Source: Methanosarcina sp. DH2
GTDB taxonomy: Archaea > Halobacteriota > Methanosarcinia > Methanosarcinales > Methanosarcinaceae
Assembly: GCF_020804225.1 (NCBI RefSeq)
Contig: NZ_WJBI01000002.1
Span: 392,342-449,314 of the forward strand
Reading direction: 5' to 3'
DNA: 56,973 bases
Part shown: in pieces, positions 44,419 through 53,036 of the stretch
Position numbering within the stretch: the stretch's first letter is position 1
Layout: each line of letters begins with the position of its first letter
The notes under the pieces: generated by a model
Databases searched by the model: none
Seen by the model: only the letters and a program-made list of their open reading frames with translations
What the model was told of the DNA's origin: nothing
Program-made: the position numbers and the translations under genes

Positions 44419-44861
44419 GATCGGATCACGTTTTGGCATTAAGTAGGATATTCTGACACCTTTCTTTTTTGTAATATGTATCTCTTAGTATTTTGATATT
44501 AATTAACTTTGACCATTATGGTCAGTACTCAGTCTAATCTGCCATTATCATCAATTATAGTGCGAAATAAATTCTGTTACGCTTACAGGTCGCTTCTTTA
44601 TATATATTCCTGCCCGTAAAGAACAGTATGCTCCGGCTCTCCTGCTGCTTAATATAATTTACGCTGATAACCTGTCGTGTATAGGATATGGATACTATAT
44701 TATAATGTTTGTGTAAAATGGGTATAAGGATTGAGACGTTAGCATCGGCATAAAAAGCCTGCTGAAAATGCCAGAAAAACGCCATAGAAGGCATCTGGTA
44801 GAAAGTAATATATTTTATCTGCAAGATGAATGGGGTAAAGCAGTTGGAAAAAGGTGAAGCA
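44419..44861. other. Divergent promoter region, lysC / apgM
   Basis: AT-rich, no gene. A TATA-like ATTATAATG occurs near 44700, and TATATATTCC near 44600 on the opposite reading. No clear operator seen. Confidence 0.45.
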
Positions 44862-46055
44862 ATGAAATATGCCGTACTTATAGGAGACGGAATGGCGGAT
44901 TACCCTATAGAGAAACTGGGTGGCAGGACTATTCTACAGGCAGCTCGAACGCCTGCGATGGATTCCATTGCAGCGCGCGGAAAAACCGGGCTTGCAAAGA
45001 CCGTACCTGATGGTTTTCCTCCCGGAAGCGACGTTGCGAATATGTCAATTCTCGGGTATGATCCGGCAGCCTATTACTCAGGAAGGGCTCCTCTGGAAGC
45101 TGCGAGCATGGGAGTTGCTCTTGAAGCTGATGATGTGGCTTTCAGGTGCAATCTTATTACAATAGAAAACGGGACGATAAAAGACTACAGTGCAGGGCAT
45201 ATTAGCAGTGATGAAGCAGAAATTCTTATAGAAACACTTGATTCCGAACTCAGGACCGAGAAAGTCAGATTCTATCCGGGCATAAGTTACAGGCACCTTA
45301 TTGTTGCCGGAAATAATCTTGGAGCAGAAACGGAGTGTACGCCTCCGCATGATATTACAGGAGAAAGAAAAGACAGCTATCTTCCAAGAGGAAAAGATGG
45401 AGAATTTTTTTCAGGGTTAATTGAAGCATCTATGGTTGTTCTGGAACTACATCCTGTTAACCTGAAAAGAGTACAGGAAGGAAAAAACCCGGCAAATTCG
45501 ATCTGGGTCTGGGGACAGGGTTATGCCCCGAAGTTCACGTCTTTTCAGGAACTTTACAGGAAAAAAGGAGCTATCATTTCGGCAGTGGATCTACTCAAGG
45601 GTATTGGAATTTATGCAGGGCTGGATGTAATTGAGGTCCCCGGGGCAACCGGTTACCTGGATACCAATTATGAAGGAAAAGCCAGTGCAGCTATTGAAGC
45701 CCTGAAGACGAGAGATCTTGTCTTTGTGCATGTCGAAGCCCCCGATGAGGCAGGGCATGAAGGTAGTACTGATAAAAAACTGAAAGCAGTTGAGGATTTT
45801 GACAGCCGGATAGTTGCTCCTATCCTCAAACATGCCGAGATCTCGGATGAGCCGTTTACGATTCTTGTACTACCTGACCATCCGACTCCGGTCTCGATAA
45901 AAACCCATACAAAGGATCCCATTCCGTTTGCAGTTTATAGAACTGATAAACCTGATCCGGATAGTGTGAAAACCTTTGATGAGGAATCGGTTAAAAATGG
46001 TTCCATGGGGCTCGTAAAAGCCTCGGATCTGATAGGATTGCTTGTAAAGGGTTAA
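44862..46055 (+). CDS. apgM: 2,3-bisphosphoglycerate-independent phosphoglycerate mutase (archaeal)
   Basis: Interconverts 3- and 2-phosphoglycerate in glycolysis and gluconeogenesis without a bisphosphoglycerate cofactor. It is an alkaline-phosphatase-fold metalloenzyme of 397 residues. Metal and active-site segments are [33 protein letters not shown] with the nucleophile Ser, [13 protein letters not shown], and [15 protein letters not shown]. The ATG is preceded by AAGGTGAAGC; an in-frame ATG 12 codons upstream lacks this. Single gene. Confidence 0.94.
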   Translation: MKYAVLIGDGMADYPIEKLGGRTILQAARTPAMDSIAARGKTGLAKTVPDGFPPGSDVANMSILGYDPAAYYSGRAPLEAASMGVALEADDVAFRCNLITIENGTIKDYSAGHISSDEAEILIETLDSELRTEKVRFYPGISYRHLIVAGNNLGAETECTPPHDITGERKDSYLPRGKDGEFFSGLIEASMVVLELHPVNLKRVQEGKNPANSIWVWGQGYAPKFTSFQELYRKKGAIISAVDLLKGIGIYAGLDVIEVPGATGYLDTNYEGKASAAIEALKTRDLVFVHVEAPDEAGHEGSTDKKLKAVEDFDSRIVAPILKHAEISDEPFTILVLPDHPTPVSIKTHTKDPIPFAVYRTDKPDPDSVKTFDEESVKNGSMGLVKASDLIGLLVKG

Positions 46056-46061
46056 AACTGC

Positions 46062-46112
46062 ATTCAAAATCCGTATTCAAAATCCATATTTAAAATCCAT
46101 ATTAAAATCCGT
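46062..46112. repeat. Tandem repeat, 13-bp unit, four copies
   Basis: ATTCAAAATCCGT / …CCAT repeated four times (the last 12 bp) immediately after the apgM stop codon. Confidence 0.88.
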
Positions 46113-46414
46113 ATTCAGGCTCTTTATGAAATTTATTACTGATTTCAATGCCCGAAGGCTTTTAATTTCCTTCGGAAATCCTTTTAAACGGGGTTTTCGG
46201 AGGTTTTTCTCTGATTTTCCTCTTAATATTTCTTTATTTTTTTTCTATTCGTTCTTTATTCTTCTTTTATGTTTTTTAATTTTATTTTTCAGAATCTATT
46301 TTTTCCATACACTTTAGTAAAATTATCTAAGAAAACGTATATATCCTTCCTCAATATATTCAAAATAGCACATATGATTCTGCATTATTTTTTTACTTAA
46401 GGGGGAATATTAAG
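46113..46414. other. Gap between apgM and hsp20
   Basis: Very T-rich (46190-46310). A TATA candidate CGTATATATCC near 46336-46346 would give hsp20 a leader of ~45 bases. No gene. Confidence 0.45.
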
Positions 46415-46876
46415 ATGAAATGGCCTGCTAAAAGATCATTTTCAGGACCCGCAAGATGGGACCCGTTTGAAGAGATCAGAAGGACACAGGAGCGTCTAAA
46501 CCAGCTGTTTGAAGACTTTATGCCAATGGAAGAATGGGGAGGCGGAAAAGTGTATACTCCTGCCATTGACATCAAAGAGGAAGAGGACAAACTTCTGGTC
46601 ACCACAGACCTTCCAGGGATTAATAAAGAAGATGTAGAAATTAATCTCAAAGAAGATATGCTTGAGATCAGCGCAAAGTCCGGCAAGGAAAAAGAATCAG
46701 AAGAAGAAGGATACCTGCGCAAGGAAAGAGCATATACACAATTTTACCGTGCAATCCGTCTGCCTGCAAGTGTCAGGGAGGAGGGGTCTACTGCAAAAAT
46801 GGAAAATGGTGTCCTGACAATATCGCTACCAAAAGCGAGAATTGAAGAACCAACGAAGAAAATAGAAATTGAGTGA
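46415..46876 (+). CDS. hsp20: Small heat-shock protein Hsp20
   Basis: An ATP-independent chaperone that binds unfolding proteins. It has 153 residues. A short N-terminal arm with a WDPFEEI motif is followed by the alpha-crystallin domain from PAIDIKEEEDKLLV to the A-x-x-x-n-GVL motif MENGVLTISLPKA. A C-terminal extension has KKIEIE in place of the classic IxI anchor. GGGGGAA precedes the ATG by a normal distance. Single gene, followed by a hairpin. Confidence 0.95.
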   Translation: MKWPAKRSFSGPARWDPFEEIRRTQERLNQLFEDFMPMEEWGGGKVYTPAIDIKEEEDKLLVTTDLPGINKEDVEINLKEDMLEISAKSGKEKESEEEGYLRKERAYTQFYRAIRLPASVREEGSTAKMENGVLTISLPKARIEEPTKKIEIE

Positions 46877-46948
46877 TCATTCCTGAAGAGGAAAGTAAAC
46901 TCTACTATAGATATAGACGGATAGTAGGCATAGATGAATTAAGAGAGA

Positions 46949-46966
46949 CTGCGAAAAAACTCGCAG
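46949..46966 (+). terminator. Hairpin terminator after hsp20
   Basis: A stem CTGCGA / TCGCAG with an AAAAAC loop, followed after a few bases by a T-rich stretch (TTTATTTTTTTCG). Confidence 0.6.
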
Positions 46967-46994
46967 CCTTTAACCTTTATTTTTTTCGTTGCTT

Positions 46995-47069
46995 GTTTTA
47001 TTTTTAGTCAGTTTATTTCCAGCTAGTTTATTTCCAATCAGTTTATTTTCAATCAGTTTATTTCAGTCG
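46995..47069. repeat. Tandem repeat, 15-bp unit, five copies
   Basis: Five units of the type GTTTATTTCCAATCA (one 16 bp, one 14 bp) in the gap after hsp20. Confidence 0.88.
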
Positions 47070-47072
47070 AAT

Positions 47073-47091
47073 ACCCCGCTTGCTGCGGGGT
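47073..47091. terminator. GC-rich hairpin between convergent genes
   Basis: ACCCCGC / GCGGGGT with a TTGCT loop, directly after the 15-bp repeats. It is strong and symmetric and lies between hsp20 and the convergent gene at 47199-47588, so it could stop transcription from either side. Confidence 0.5.
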
Positions 47092-47198
47092 GTGCCAGTG
47101 CAACTTTGATTTATAACTTATTTGTGGTTTTTCCGCTGGTTTCTTCTAATTCATTTTTTCTCTTTTTACCTTTTTTTAGGAGAGGTTTTGATTAAGAC

Positions 47199-47588
47199 TC
47201 AGGTATAGTGCGGGAAAATATACTTAGTTTCGATTGGTTTTTCCATTTCTTCACCTTCTTCATCGCGAAACTCTTTACTTTTCCGGGCTTCAGATCTTGC
47301 AAGTTCCGGATGTTGCTTCAGAAATTCGATGGAATAATCCATGGTTTCCCTGGATGATGCTTTGAAAGTTTCGTCGATCTCTTCCCTGCTGAACTGCCCG
47401 TGGTAAAGGAGAAGCTGAGTTATCTTTTCCCGGGTTGCCTGGGGCTCCTGTTCATAGTTCAGGGAGTAGTACAGCTTGCTTACAATAACTCTTAAGGCTC
47501 GAGCTTTACCCCGGTGTTCTTCTTTGAAATCAAATGGACTTTTTTCTTTTATTTTCTGTATAATTTCATTCAGGTCATACTGGCTCAT
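47199..47588 (-). CDS. Unknown small helical protein (129 residues)
   Basis: Polar and mostly helical by appearance: SQYDLNEIIQKIKEKSPFDF…, RALRVIVSKLYYSL, LLLYHGQFSREEIDETFKAS, then a Glu/Lys/Arg-rich tail ending IFPHYT. No signal peptide, Cys pairs or membrane segment. AAGGGGTG precedes the ATG, and an upstream in-frame start has no such site. I do not recognise the family; the tail composition suggests a soluble, perhaps protein-binding role, which is a guess. Confidence 0.65.
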   Translation of the reverse strand: MSQYDLNEIIQKIKEKSPFDFKEEHRGKARALRVIVSKLYYSLNYEQEPQATREKITQLLLYHGQFSREEIDETFKASSRETMDYSIEFLKQHPELARSEARKSKEFRDEEGEEMEKPIETKYIFPHYT

Positions 47589-47758
47589 ACTTAACACCCC
47601 TTAAGAAATTGGTTTGCATACTAGATAAAAATTCTTAAATCTGGCTCTGAAAATAAGTGAATATTGGTGACTGACCTAACTTGGATAATAAGGTAACCTA
47701 ACTTGAATGGGAAAGCAAAATAAATTGAATAGTAAGATAATTTGAAAATAGAGCAATA

Positions 47759-47801
47759 GAATGAATGAATGAATGAATGAATGAATGATTGAATGAATGA
47801 A
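47759..47801. repeat. Tetranucleotide microsatellite (GAAT)n, ~10 copies
   Basis: About ten GAAT units with one GATT variant, in the divergent region between the 129-residue gene and cofE. Such 4-bp repeats can change copy number by slippage; here no open frame depends on it. Confidence 0.92.
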
Positions 47802-48025
47802 AAACCAGAAAAAGATATTTTGAAACAAAACAAAGTAAAGAACAAAGTGAAAAGTGCGGCATCAGGAAATTGTTCTCATCATCTTTTGCTCAGCTGGGGT
47901 AACTTTCATCATCGCCGCAAAATCCAGTATATCGGTGGTCTTATTTATGGTTACTGCCTTTACTGCTGTAAATTATTCATTTATAGGATTATTTCTATGA
48001 CTCAACGAAGTCAACTGTGGTCAAA

Positions 48026-48069
48026 ATCAATCTCAAATCAATCTCAAATCAATCTCAAATCAATCTCAT
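48026..48069. repeat. Tandem repeat, 11-bp unit, four copies
   Basis: ATCAATCTCAA three times exactly and once with the last base changed, about 90 bases upstream of cofE. Confidence 0.92.
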
Positions 48070-48157
48070 TATTCTAACCGAACCCCGGAAAAGAGGGATT
48101 ATTACAAATTTTTATTATCCTGTATCTTATAAACTTTAAAATTTTTGAGGAAGCCTC

Positions 48158-48922
48158 TTGAAATTTGAAGCAATTGCCGTAGAAAAGATCCCCATGATAC
48201 AGAAAGGGGACAACCTTTCCTCCATTATCTGTGAGAGGATTGAACTTCAGGACAGAGACATTGTTATTATTGCCTCAACTATTGTTGCAAAAGCTGAAGG
48301 TGAAATCTTCAGGCTAGAAGATATCATCCCGGGAGAACAGGCTCTTGAGATCGCAGCCCGAACAGGGAAAGATGCACGTTTTACTCAGGCTGTCCTTGCC
48401 AGGAGCAGGGAGGTTTTTGTTGAAACCCCTTTCATGCTTGTGACCACAATTTCAGGGCATACATGTGTAAACGCAGGCGTTGACGAGTCTAATATTGAAC
48501 ACGGGTTTTTGCTTTACTCTCCTGAAGAACCGGATGCCAGTGCCTCACAACTCGGAGAAGAACTTGAAAGGCTCAGCGGGAAACAGTTAAGCGTCATTAT
48601 TACGGACACAAACGGAAGAGCCTTCAAGATCGGGCAGACTGGAGTTGCTATAGGGATCTACAAAATAAAACCAATAAAACGCTGGATAGGGGAAAAAGAC
48701 CTTTTCGGCAAAATCCTGGAGATTACAGAGGAAGCAGTTGCTGATGAGCTTGCAGGCGCTGCCAACCTTTTGATGGGAGAAGGGGCAGGCGGGATCCCTG
48801 TTGTAGTAATTCGCGGGCTTGATTATTACTTCGAAGGGGATGCGTCTGTAAAAGATACATATCGCCCTGAAAATTTGGATGTTATCAAAAAAGGGCTTCG
48901 ATGCCTGCGGAAAAAAAATTGA
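48158..48922 (+). CDS. cofE: Coenzyme F420:L-glutamate ligase
   Basis: Adds the first and second glutamates to F420-0 in a GTP-dependent way, finishing the methanogen hydride carrier F420. The 254-residue archaeal single-domain form has IPMIQKGDNLSSIICERIEL at the start, IIASTIVAKAEG, VNAGVDESN, IITDTNGRAFKIGQTGVAIG, and ANLLMGEGAGGIPVVVIRGL. The start is TTG with GAGG about seven bases upstream, and family alignment agrees. Single gene. Confidence 0.94.
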   Translation: MKFEAIAVEKIPMIQKGDNLSSIICERIELQDRDIVIIASTIVAKAEGEIFRLEDIIPGEQALEIAARTGKDARFTQAVLARSREVFVETPFMLVTTISGHTCVNAGVDESNIEHGFLLYSPEEPDASASQLGEELERLSGKQLSVIITDTNGRAFKIGQTGVAIGIYKIKPIKRWIGEKDLFGKILEITEEAVADELAGAANLLMGEGAGGIPVVVIRGLDYYFEGDASVKDTYRPENLDVIKKGLRCLRKKN

Positions 48923-49105
48923 ATTAAAAAATACGAACTCCAGAGCTCAGCTACTTGTTTAAAAACAGAAGCCTGAGGTTATCTGAAACATCTATTTAAA
49001 AGATCTTGCAAATATGGGGATAGCTTAGCTCCTTCCTAAAAAATAACTTCCCCAAACTTAAAGTGAGACAAACTTAAATTGAGAACTAATTTAGAAATGA
49101 CAGTA

Positions 49106-49429
49106 TTAAGAGCGGATCATAGTTAGAATCATTTTGAACCTTTCTATGGCATGGAGCGCATGGGATTCATTGGCAGGCATTATAATCATGTCTCCTTTCT
49201 CCAGAATATGTTTATTCCCGGAAATAGTGATTTCCGCCTTCCCGTCTATTACCTGTACCATGGCATCGAAGGGGGCTGTATGCTCGCTCAGTCCTTCTCC
49301 CTTGTCGAAGGCAAATATAGTAACTGTTCCGGTACCTTTACGGATAATTTCTCTGCTTACAACAGCTCCTTCCTGGTATTCAATCAAATCTTCCACTTTT
49401 AGTGTCCTGGCTTTTAATTCTTCAGACAT
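49106..49429 (-). CDS. Small cupin-domain protein
   Basis: A 107-residue single-domain cupin (double-stranded beta-helix). The two cupin motifs are recognisable: motif 1 around GEGLSEHTAPFDAMVQVIDGKAEI and motif 2 around GDMIIMPANESHALHAIERFKM. Possible metal ligands are His in EHTAP and His in ESHALHA. Substrate unknown; such small cupins are often sensors or simple isomerases. It lies ~65 bases downstream of the dCMP deaminase gene on the same strand and may share its transcript. Confidence 0.87.
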   Translation of the reverse strand: MSEELKARTLKVEDLIEYQEGAVVSREIIRKGTGTVTIFAFDKGEGLSEHTAPFDAMVQVIDGKAEITISGNKHILEKGDMIIMPANESHALHAIERFKMILTMIRS

Positions 49430-49492
49430 TATTCCACCTATTGTCCCTGTCCTTATTCCTGTTCGATAAATTAATATGGCTTCTCCAGGTAT

Positions 49493-49954
49493 TCAATATT
49501 TCAGCTCAAAAGGCACATATTCTACTTCCACACCTGCGCTTCTGAAGAAATCCAGGGAATCCGTGTCAGGATAAGGTGTTGAGTATACTACTCTTCTGAT
49601 GTTTGAGTTTATGATCATCTTTGCACACAGGATGCATGGCTGGTGCGTACAGTAAATGGTTGCTCCGGAGATGCTAACCCCATGGATTGCGGCCTGGATA
49701 ATGGCATTCTGCTCCGCATGTACTGCCCGGCACTTCTCCTGCCGTGTGCCTGAAGGAATCTTTTCAAGGTCCCGGATACATCCTGTCTCAAGGCAGTGCT
49801 CCATGCCACTTGGAGCTCCGTTGTATCCGGTTGAAAGAATTCGTTTATCCCGGACAATTACTGCCCCTACATTGTTCCGGAGGCAGGTTGCCCGTTTGCA
49901 TACCACGAAGGCAATTTCAAGGAAATATTCGTCAAGGGAAGGTCTTTCGGTCAT
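49493..49954 (-). CDS. Deoxycytidylate (dCMP) deaminase
   Basis: Zinc enzyme converting dCMP to dUMP for thymidylate synthesis. The 153 residues include the zinc/catalytic motif [11 protein letters not shown] and the PCILC pair in [37 protein letters not shown] is the nucleotide-binding part, and the second cysteine-rich stretch ([10 protein letters not shown]) is typical of this ComEB/dCMP deaminase group. Divergent from secF. Confidence 0.92.
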   Translation of the reverse strand: MTERPSLDEYFLEIAFVVCKRATCLRNNVGAVIVRDKRILSTGYNGAPSGMEHCLETGCIRDLEKIPSGTRQEKCRAVHAEQNAIIQAAIHGVSISGATIYCTHQPCILCAKMIINSNIRRVVYSTPYPDTDSLDFFRSAGVEVEYVPFELKY

Positions 49955-50348
49955 TATTTTTAATGAACAGTAACTGGTATATATAGTTATAACGTTAGAA
50001 CTTGTATCACTTCTAACAATAAATTTTAAATGAAATGAATTAACGCTATATAGAGAAAGAATTGTTTTTCGAGGAATAATTAATATAATCTATAGAATAT
50101 AGAACTGAGATTGATTAACTTATTTACACCATAAGGAATGTGAAAAATTTCCCCCGGAACCAGAGTTCAACAAGGACTTATATCTCAGGTTACCAGGCAT
50201 GTTCCGGACTATAAAGTCTGGATGGTTCTGGCTGTAAATATGGACACTTCCGTGTTGTGAAGCTGAATGTTTCTGGATTGTAAATCCGGACAAAAATAAG
50301 CTCGGATAAGTTCAAAAAAATAGATGCATTCATCCGGAGTATTTAATT
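49955..50348. other. Divergent region with a hairpin-rich secF leader
   Basis: No gene. The leftward half holds the deaminase promoter. The rightward half contains TATA-like AATTAATATAATC near 50080 and three hairpins before secF: CCGGACT/AGTCTGG at 50204-50221, ACAC/GTGT at 50244-50255, and TCTGGATT/AATCCGGA (with G-U pairs) at 50272-50290. The secF transcript would thus have a leader of ~240 bases. Confidence 0.5.
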
Positions 50349-51254
50349 ATGGCAACAGGTTTGACCGAATTTTTAGATAATTTCGTGAAAAATCACGATA
50401 ATCGCCAGTTGCTGGCAATCCCTCTTGCAGTACTTGCACTTTCTTTAGCTGTACTGCTGGTTTCCTTTGCAAGCAGTGGGTCGCCGGTAACCCTGGGAAT
50501 GGAGTTCCAGGGTGGTACCCAGATTTCAGTAGAGACAACTAACTCTCCAGCTACACTTGAAGAAATGTACTCTTCTTACCCTATCTCTGATGCTCGGCAG
50601 ACCGGAAGCAGGGTCATCATGCAGTTCGGGATTATGGATAATGAAGAACAGCGCCAGCTTGAAGAAGATGTAATGAGCCGCTATTCTAGCGTAGAAATCA
50701 AACAAATAGGGCCCGTTTACGGCCGGGAACTGCAGGTTCAGGCTCTCCAAGCTCTTTTTATATCCTTTATAGGAATGTCAATTGTGGTTTTCCTGATCTT
50801 CCGGAGCGTTGTGCCCTCTTTTGCAGTGGTGTTCTCCGCCCTTTCGGACATCATAATTGCCTCTGCTTTTATGCGGGTTGCAGGGATCGAACTTTCTCTT
50901 GGAACGATTGCAGCCCTGCTTATGCTCATCGGTTATTCCGTAGACAGTGACATTTTGCTAACAAACAGGGTACTCAAGCGCAGGGGTACGTTGGAAGAAA
51001 AGGTTTCAAGGGCGATGCAGACCGGGATTACCATGACCACAACAACCCTTGCAGCCCTTGTGGTTATGTACCTGGTTTCGACTTTCCCTTACCTGATAAT
51101 TCCATCATTTACAGGGATTGCCCTGCTTTCGCAGATTTCAAGCGTGTTGATCGTGGGACTTCTTGCAGATATTATGAACACATGGCTTCTCAACACCGGG
51201 ATCCTGCGGTGGCATGTGATGAAACCCGAATTCAGAGGGAGGTATAACAGATGA
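50349..51254 (+). CDS. secF: Protein-export membrane protein SecF
   Basis: Part of the archaeal SecDF complex that assists protein translocation through the Sec channel. The 301 residues have one N-terminal membrane segment (LLAIPLAVLALSLAVLLVSF) and an exported domain with the family motif TLGMEFQGGTQISVE. Five more membrane segments contain RSVVPSFAVVFSALSDI and the conserved LIGYSVDSDILLTNRVL. A GGAG site precedes the ATG. The stop overlaps the secD start (ATGA); the F-before-D order is the archaeal arrangement. Confidence 0.94.
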   Translation: MATGLTEFLDNFVKNHDNRQLLAIPLAVLALSLAVLLVSFASSGSPVTLGMEFQGGTQISVETTNSPATLEEMYSSYPISDARQTGSRVIMQFGIMDNEEQRQLEEDVMSRYSSVEIKQIGPVYGRELQVQALQALFISFIGMSIVVFLIFRSVVPSFAVVFSALSDIIIASAFMRVAGIELSLGTIAALLMLIGYSVDSDILLTNRVLKRRGTLEEKVSRAMQTGITMTTTTLAALVVMYLVSTFPYLIIPSFTGIALLSQISSVLIVGLLADIMNTWLLNTGILRWHVMKPEFRGRYNR

Positions 51255-52969
51255 GCGATAAAAAAAGCCTCTTTAAAAATGTAAGAGTTATCATCTTCAT
51301 ACTTGCTCTGCTCGCCTCGATCGTGCTTATCCAGCCGGGTTATACTTCAGGAGAAGGGGCCACCACTAACCTGAATTACGGGCTTGACCTTGAAGGTGGC
51401 TCCTGGCTTCAGATCAAACTACAGGGAGCTCTCGTCCAGGTAGATGCAGACCCTGGAATGATAGTAAGTCAAATGGTAGAACCTGTCATCGGCGCTCCTA
51501 TCCAGATCACAAGTAACAACCTGGAAGCCAGTGGAGTGAGTTCATCCGAAAAATCCATCACGTTCACAACGTCTGTTCCGGTTAGCGCAACCCAACTTGA
51601 GCTTATGGAGCTTGGCACTGTAAGCGTTGATAGGCTGAACCAGAACACGACCCAGGTAACTCTAACTACCAGTAAAGAATCCCTTATCCAGGCTTACCTC
51701 TCACAGGCCTTTGATGCAGAAGTGCTTCCTATCAGTACTGAAGATGGTATTGTCTATGAAATAAGGACTGAAGCCTCAGAAGAAGAGCTTGAAGCCCTTA
51801 TGGAAAAGGTCGGAGGTACAATCCTCAGAAATGAAGACGGGACATCGACTTATCAAGAAGGAGTCAGCACCGACACAAGGGACCTGACCAGAGACATTCT
51901 GAATGACAAACTTAACTCACTTGGCTTGAAAGATATCCCCGTCAGGACTGTCGGAGAAGATTATATTCTCATTGATTTTGCAGGAATCGACCTTGCAACG
52001 GCAAAGGATATTGCTGAAAAGCCCGGGAAATTTGAGATCCGCATACAGACTACAGGAAATGAGACCCAGCATGTCCTTTACGGAGAATCCATTGTAAGTG
52101 TGGGGATCCCTACTTACCACGATAACCAGTGGCACACTCCTTTTACCCTGAATGAAGAAGGAGCACGGACTCTCCAGAAAGTTGCAATCGAGACTGGGGC
52201 TACAGACAATCCAGACGCTCACTACCTGAATATGTATCTGGATGAAAACAAGATCTATGGAGCTCCCCTCAGTTACTCTGCAGCTTCCAGACTAAAAGAA
52301 ACTCCCATCTATTCATGGGAGGCTTCCACGGGCTCCGACGAGGCAGCCAAGATCGAAGCCGAAACACTCCAGATTCATCTCAGGGCAGGGGCTCTACCTG
52401 TAAATGTGGTGCTTGTAGGTTCAGGGCATGTTGATGCAACCCTTGGAGAACAGTTCAAAACCGAAGCTGTGGTTGCAGGTTTTATCTCCCTATTAGCGGT
52501 TGCTGCAGTTGTGTTCTACAGGTACAGGAGACCCGAAATTCTGGTTCCAATGGTCGGGACTTCCATCAGTGAAGTTATTATGATCCTTGGAGTTGCAGCA
52601 GCTATCGGCTGGCAGCTTGACCTTGCAGCAATTGCAGGTATAATTGCCGCAATAGGGACAGGCATTGACCACCTTGTAATCATCACGGATGAGGTGCTTT
52701 ACGAAGGAAAGCTTCCGCCAACAAAGGTCTTCCTTTCCAGGATAGGGAAAGCCTTCGCAATCATCTTCGGGGCAGCTGCCACAACGATTATTGCCATGTC
52801 TCCACTGGTGGTCATGGGTTTCGGAACCCTGAAAGGATTTGCCATCACCACCATCATTGGTGTTTTTATTGGTGTGGTCCTTGCAAGACCTGTTTACGGC
52901 GTGGTTATCAAGGAACTGCTTGAGAAAGATGGAAACGGTACCTCTGAAAGCGAAGGTCTGACTGAGTAA
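51251..52969 (+). CDS. secD: Protein-export membrane protein SecD
   Basis: The partner of SecF, 572 residues. One N-terminal membrane segment is followed by LNYGLDLEGGSWLQIKL (the D1 motif), a large exported domain (to ~residue 395), then the last five membrane segments including GFISLLAVAAVVFYRYRRP and the conserved AIAGIIAAIGTGIDHLVIITDEVL. The start overlaps the secF stop by four bases, so translation is coupled. It ends with a short Glu-rich tail. Confidence 0.94.
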   Translation: MSDKKSLFKNVRVIIFILALLASIVLIQPGYTSGEGATTNLNYGLDLEGGSWLQIKLQGALVQVDADPGMIVSQMVEPVIGAPIQITSNNLEASGVSSSEKSITFTTSVPVSATQLELMELGTVSVDRLNQNTTQVTLTTSKESLIQAYLSQAFDAEVLPISTEDGIVYEIRTEASEEELEALMEKVGGTILRNEDGTSTYQEGVSTDTRDLTRDILNDKLNSLGLKDIPVRTVGEDYILIDFAGIDLATAKDIAEKPGKFEIRIQTTGNETQHVLYGESIVSVGIPTYHDNQWHTPFTLNEEGARTLQKVAIETGATDNPDAHYLNMYLDENKIYGAPLSYSAASRLKETPIYSWEASTGSDEAAKIEAETLQIHLRAGALPVNVVLVGSGHVDATLGEQFKTEAVVAGFISLLAVAAVVFYRYRRPEILVPMVGTSISEVIMILGVAAAIGWQLDLAAIAGIIAAIGTGIDHLVIITDEVLYEGKLPPTKVFLSRIGKAFAIIFGAAATTIIAMSPLVVMGFGTLKGFAITTIIGVFIGVVLARPVYGVVIKELLEKDGNGTSESEGLTE

Positions 52970-53036
52970 GTGCCGGAAAAAGATAAAAATCCTGAAAACA
53001 ACTGAGTATCAAAAACTAAAAAACAAGGTGGAATTA

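Larger units (their letters stand above)
47589..48157. other. Gap with two simple repeats upstream of cofE
   Basis: No convincing gene (a 94-codon frame runs through the GAAT repeat and the 11-bp repeat and is not credible). It holds the two arrays listed separately and the cofE promoter (TTTTTATTATCC / TATCTTATAAAC near 48110-48135). Confidence 0.45.

Noticed and set aside
47793-48077. 94-codon ORF running through two simple repeats
   Set aside because: Starts inside the GAAT microsatellite and ends in the 11-bp repeat; not credible as protein.
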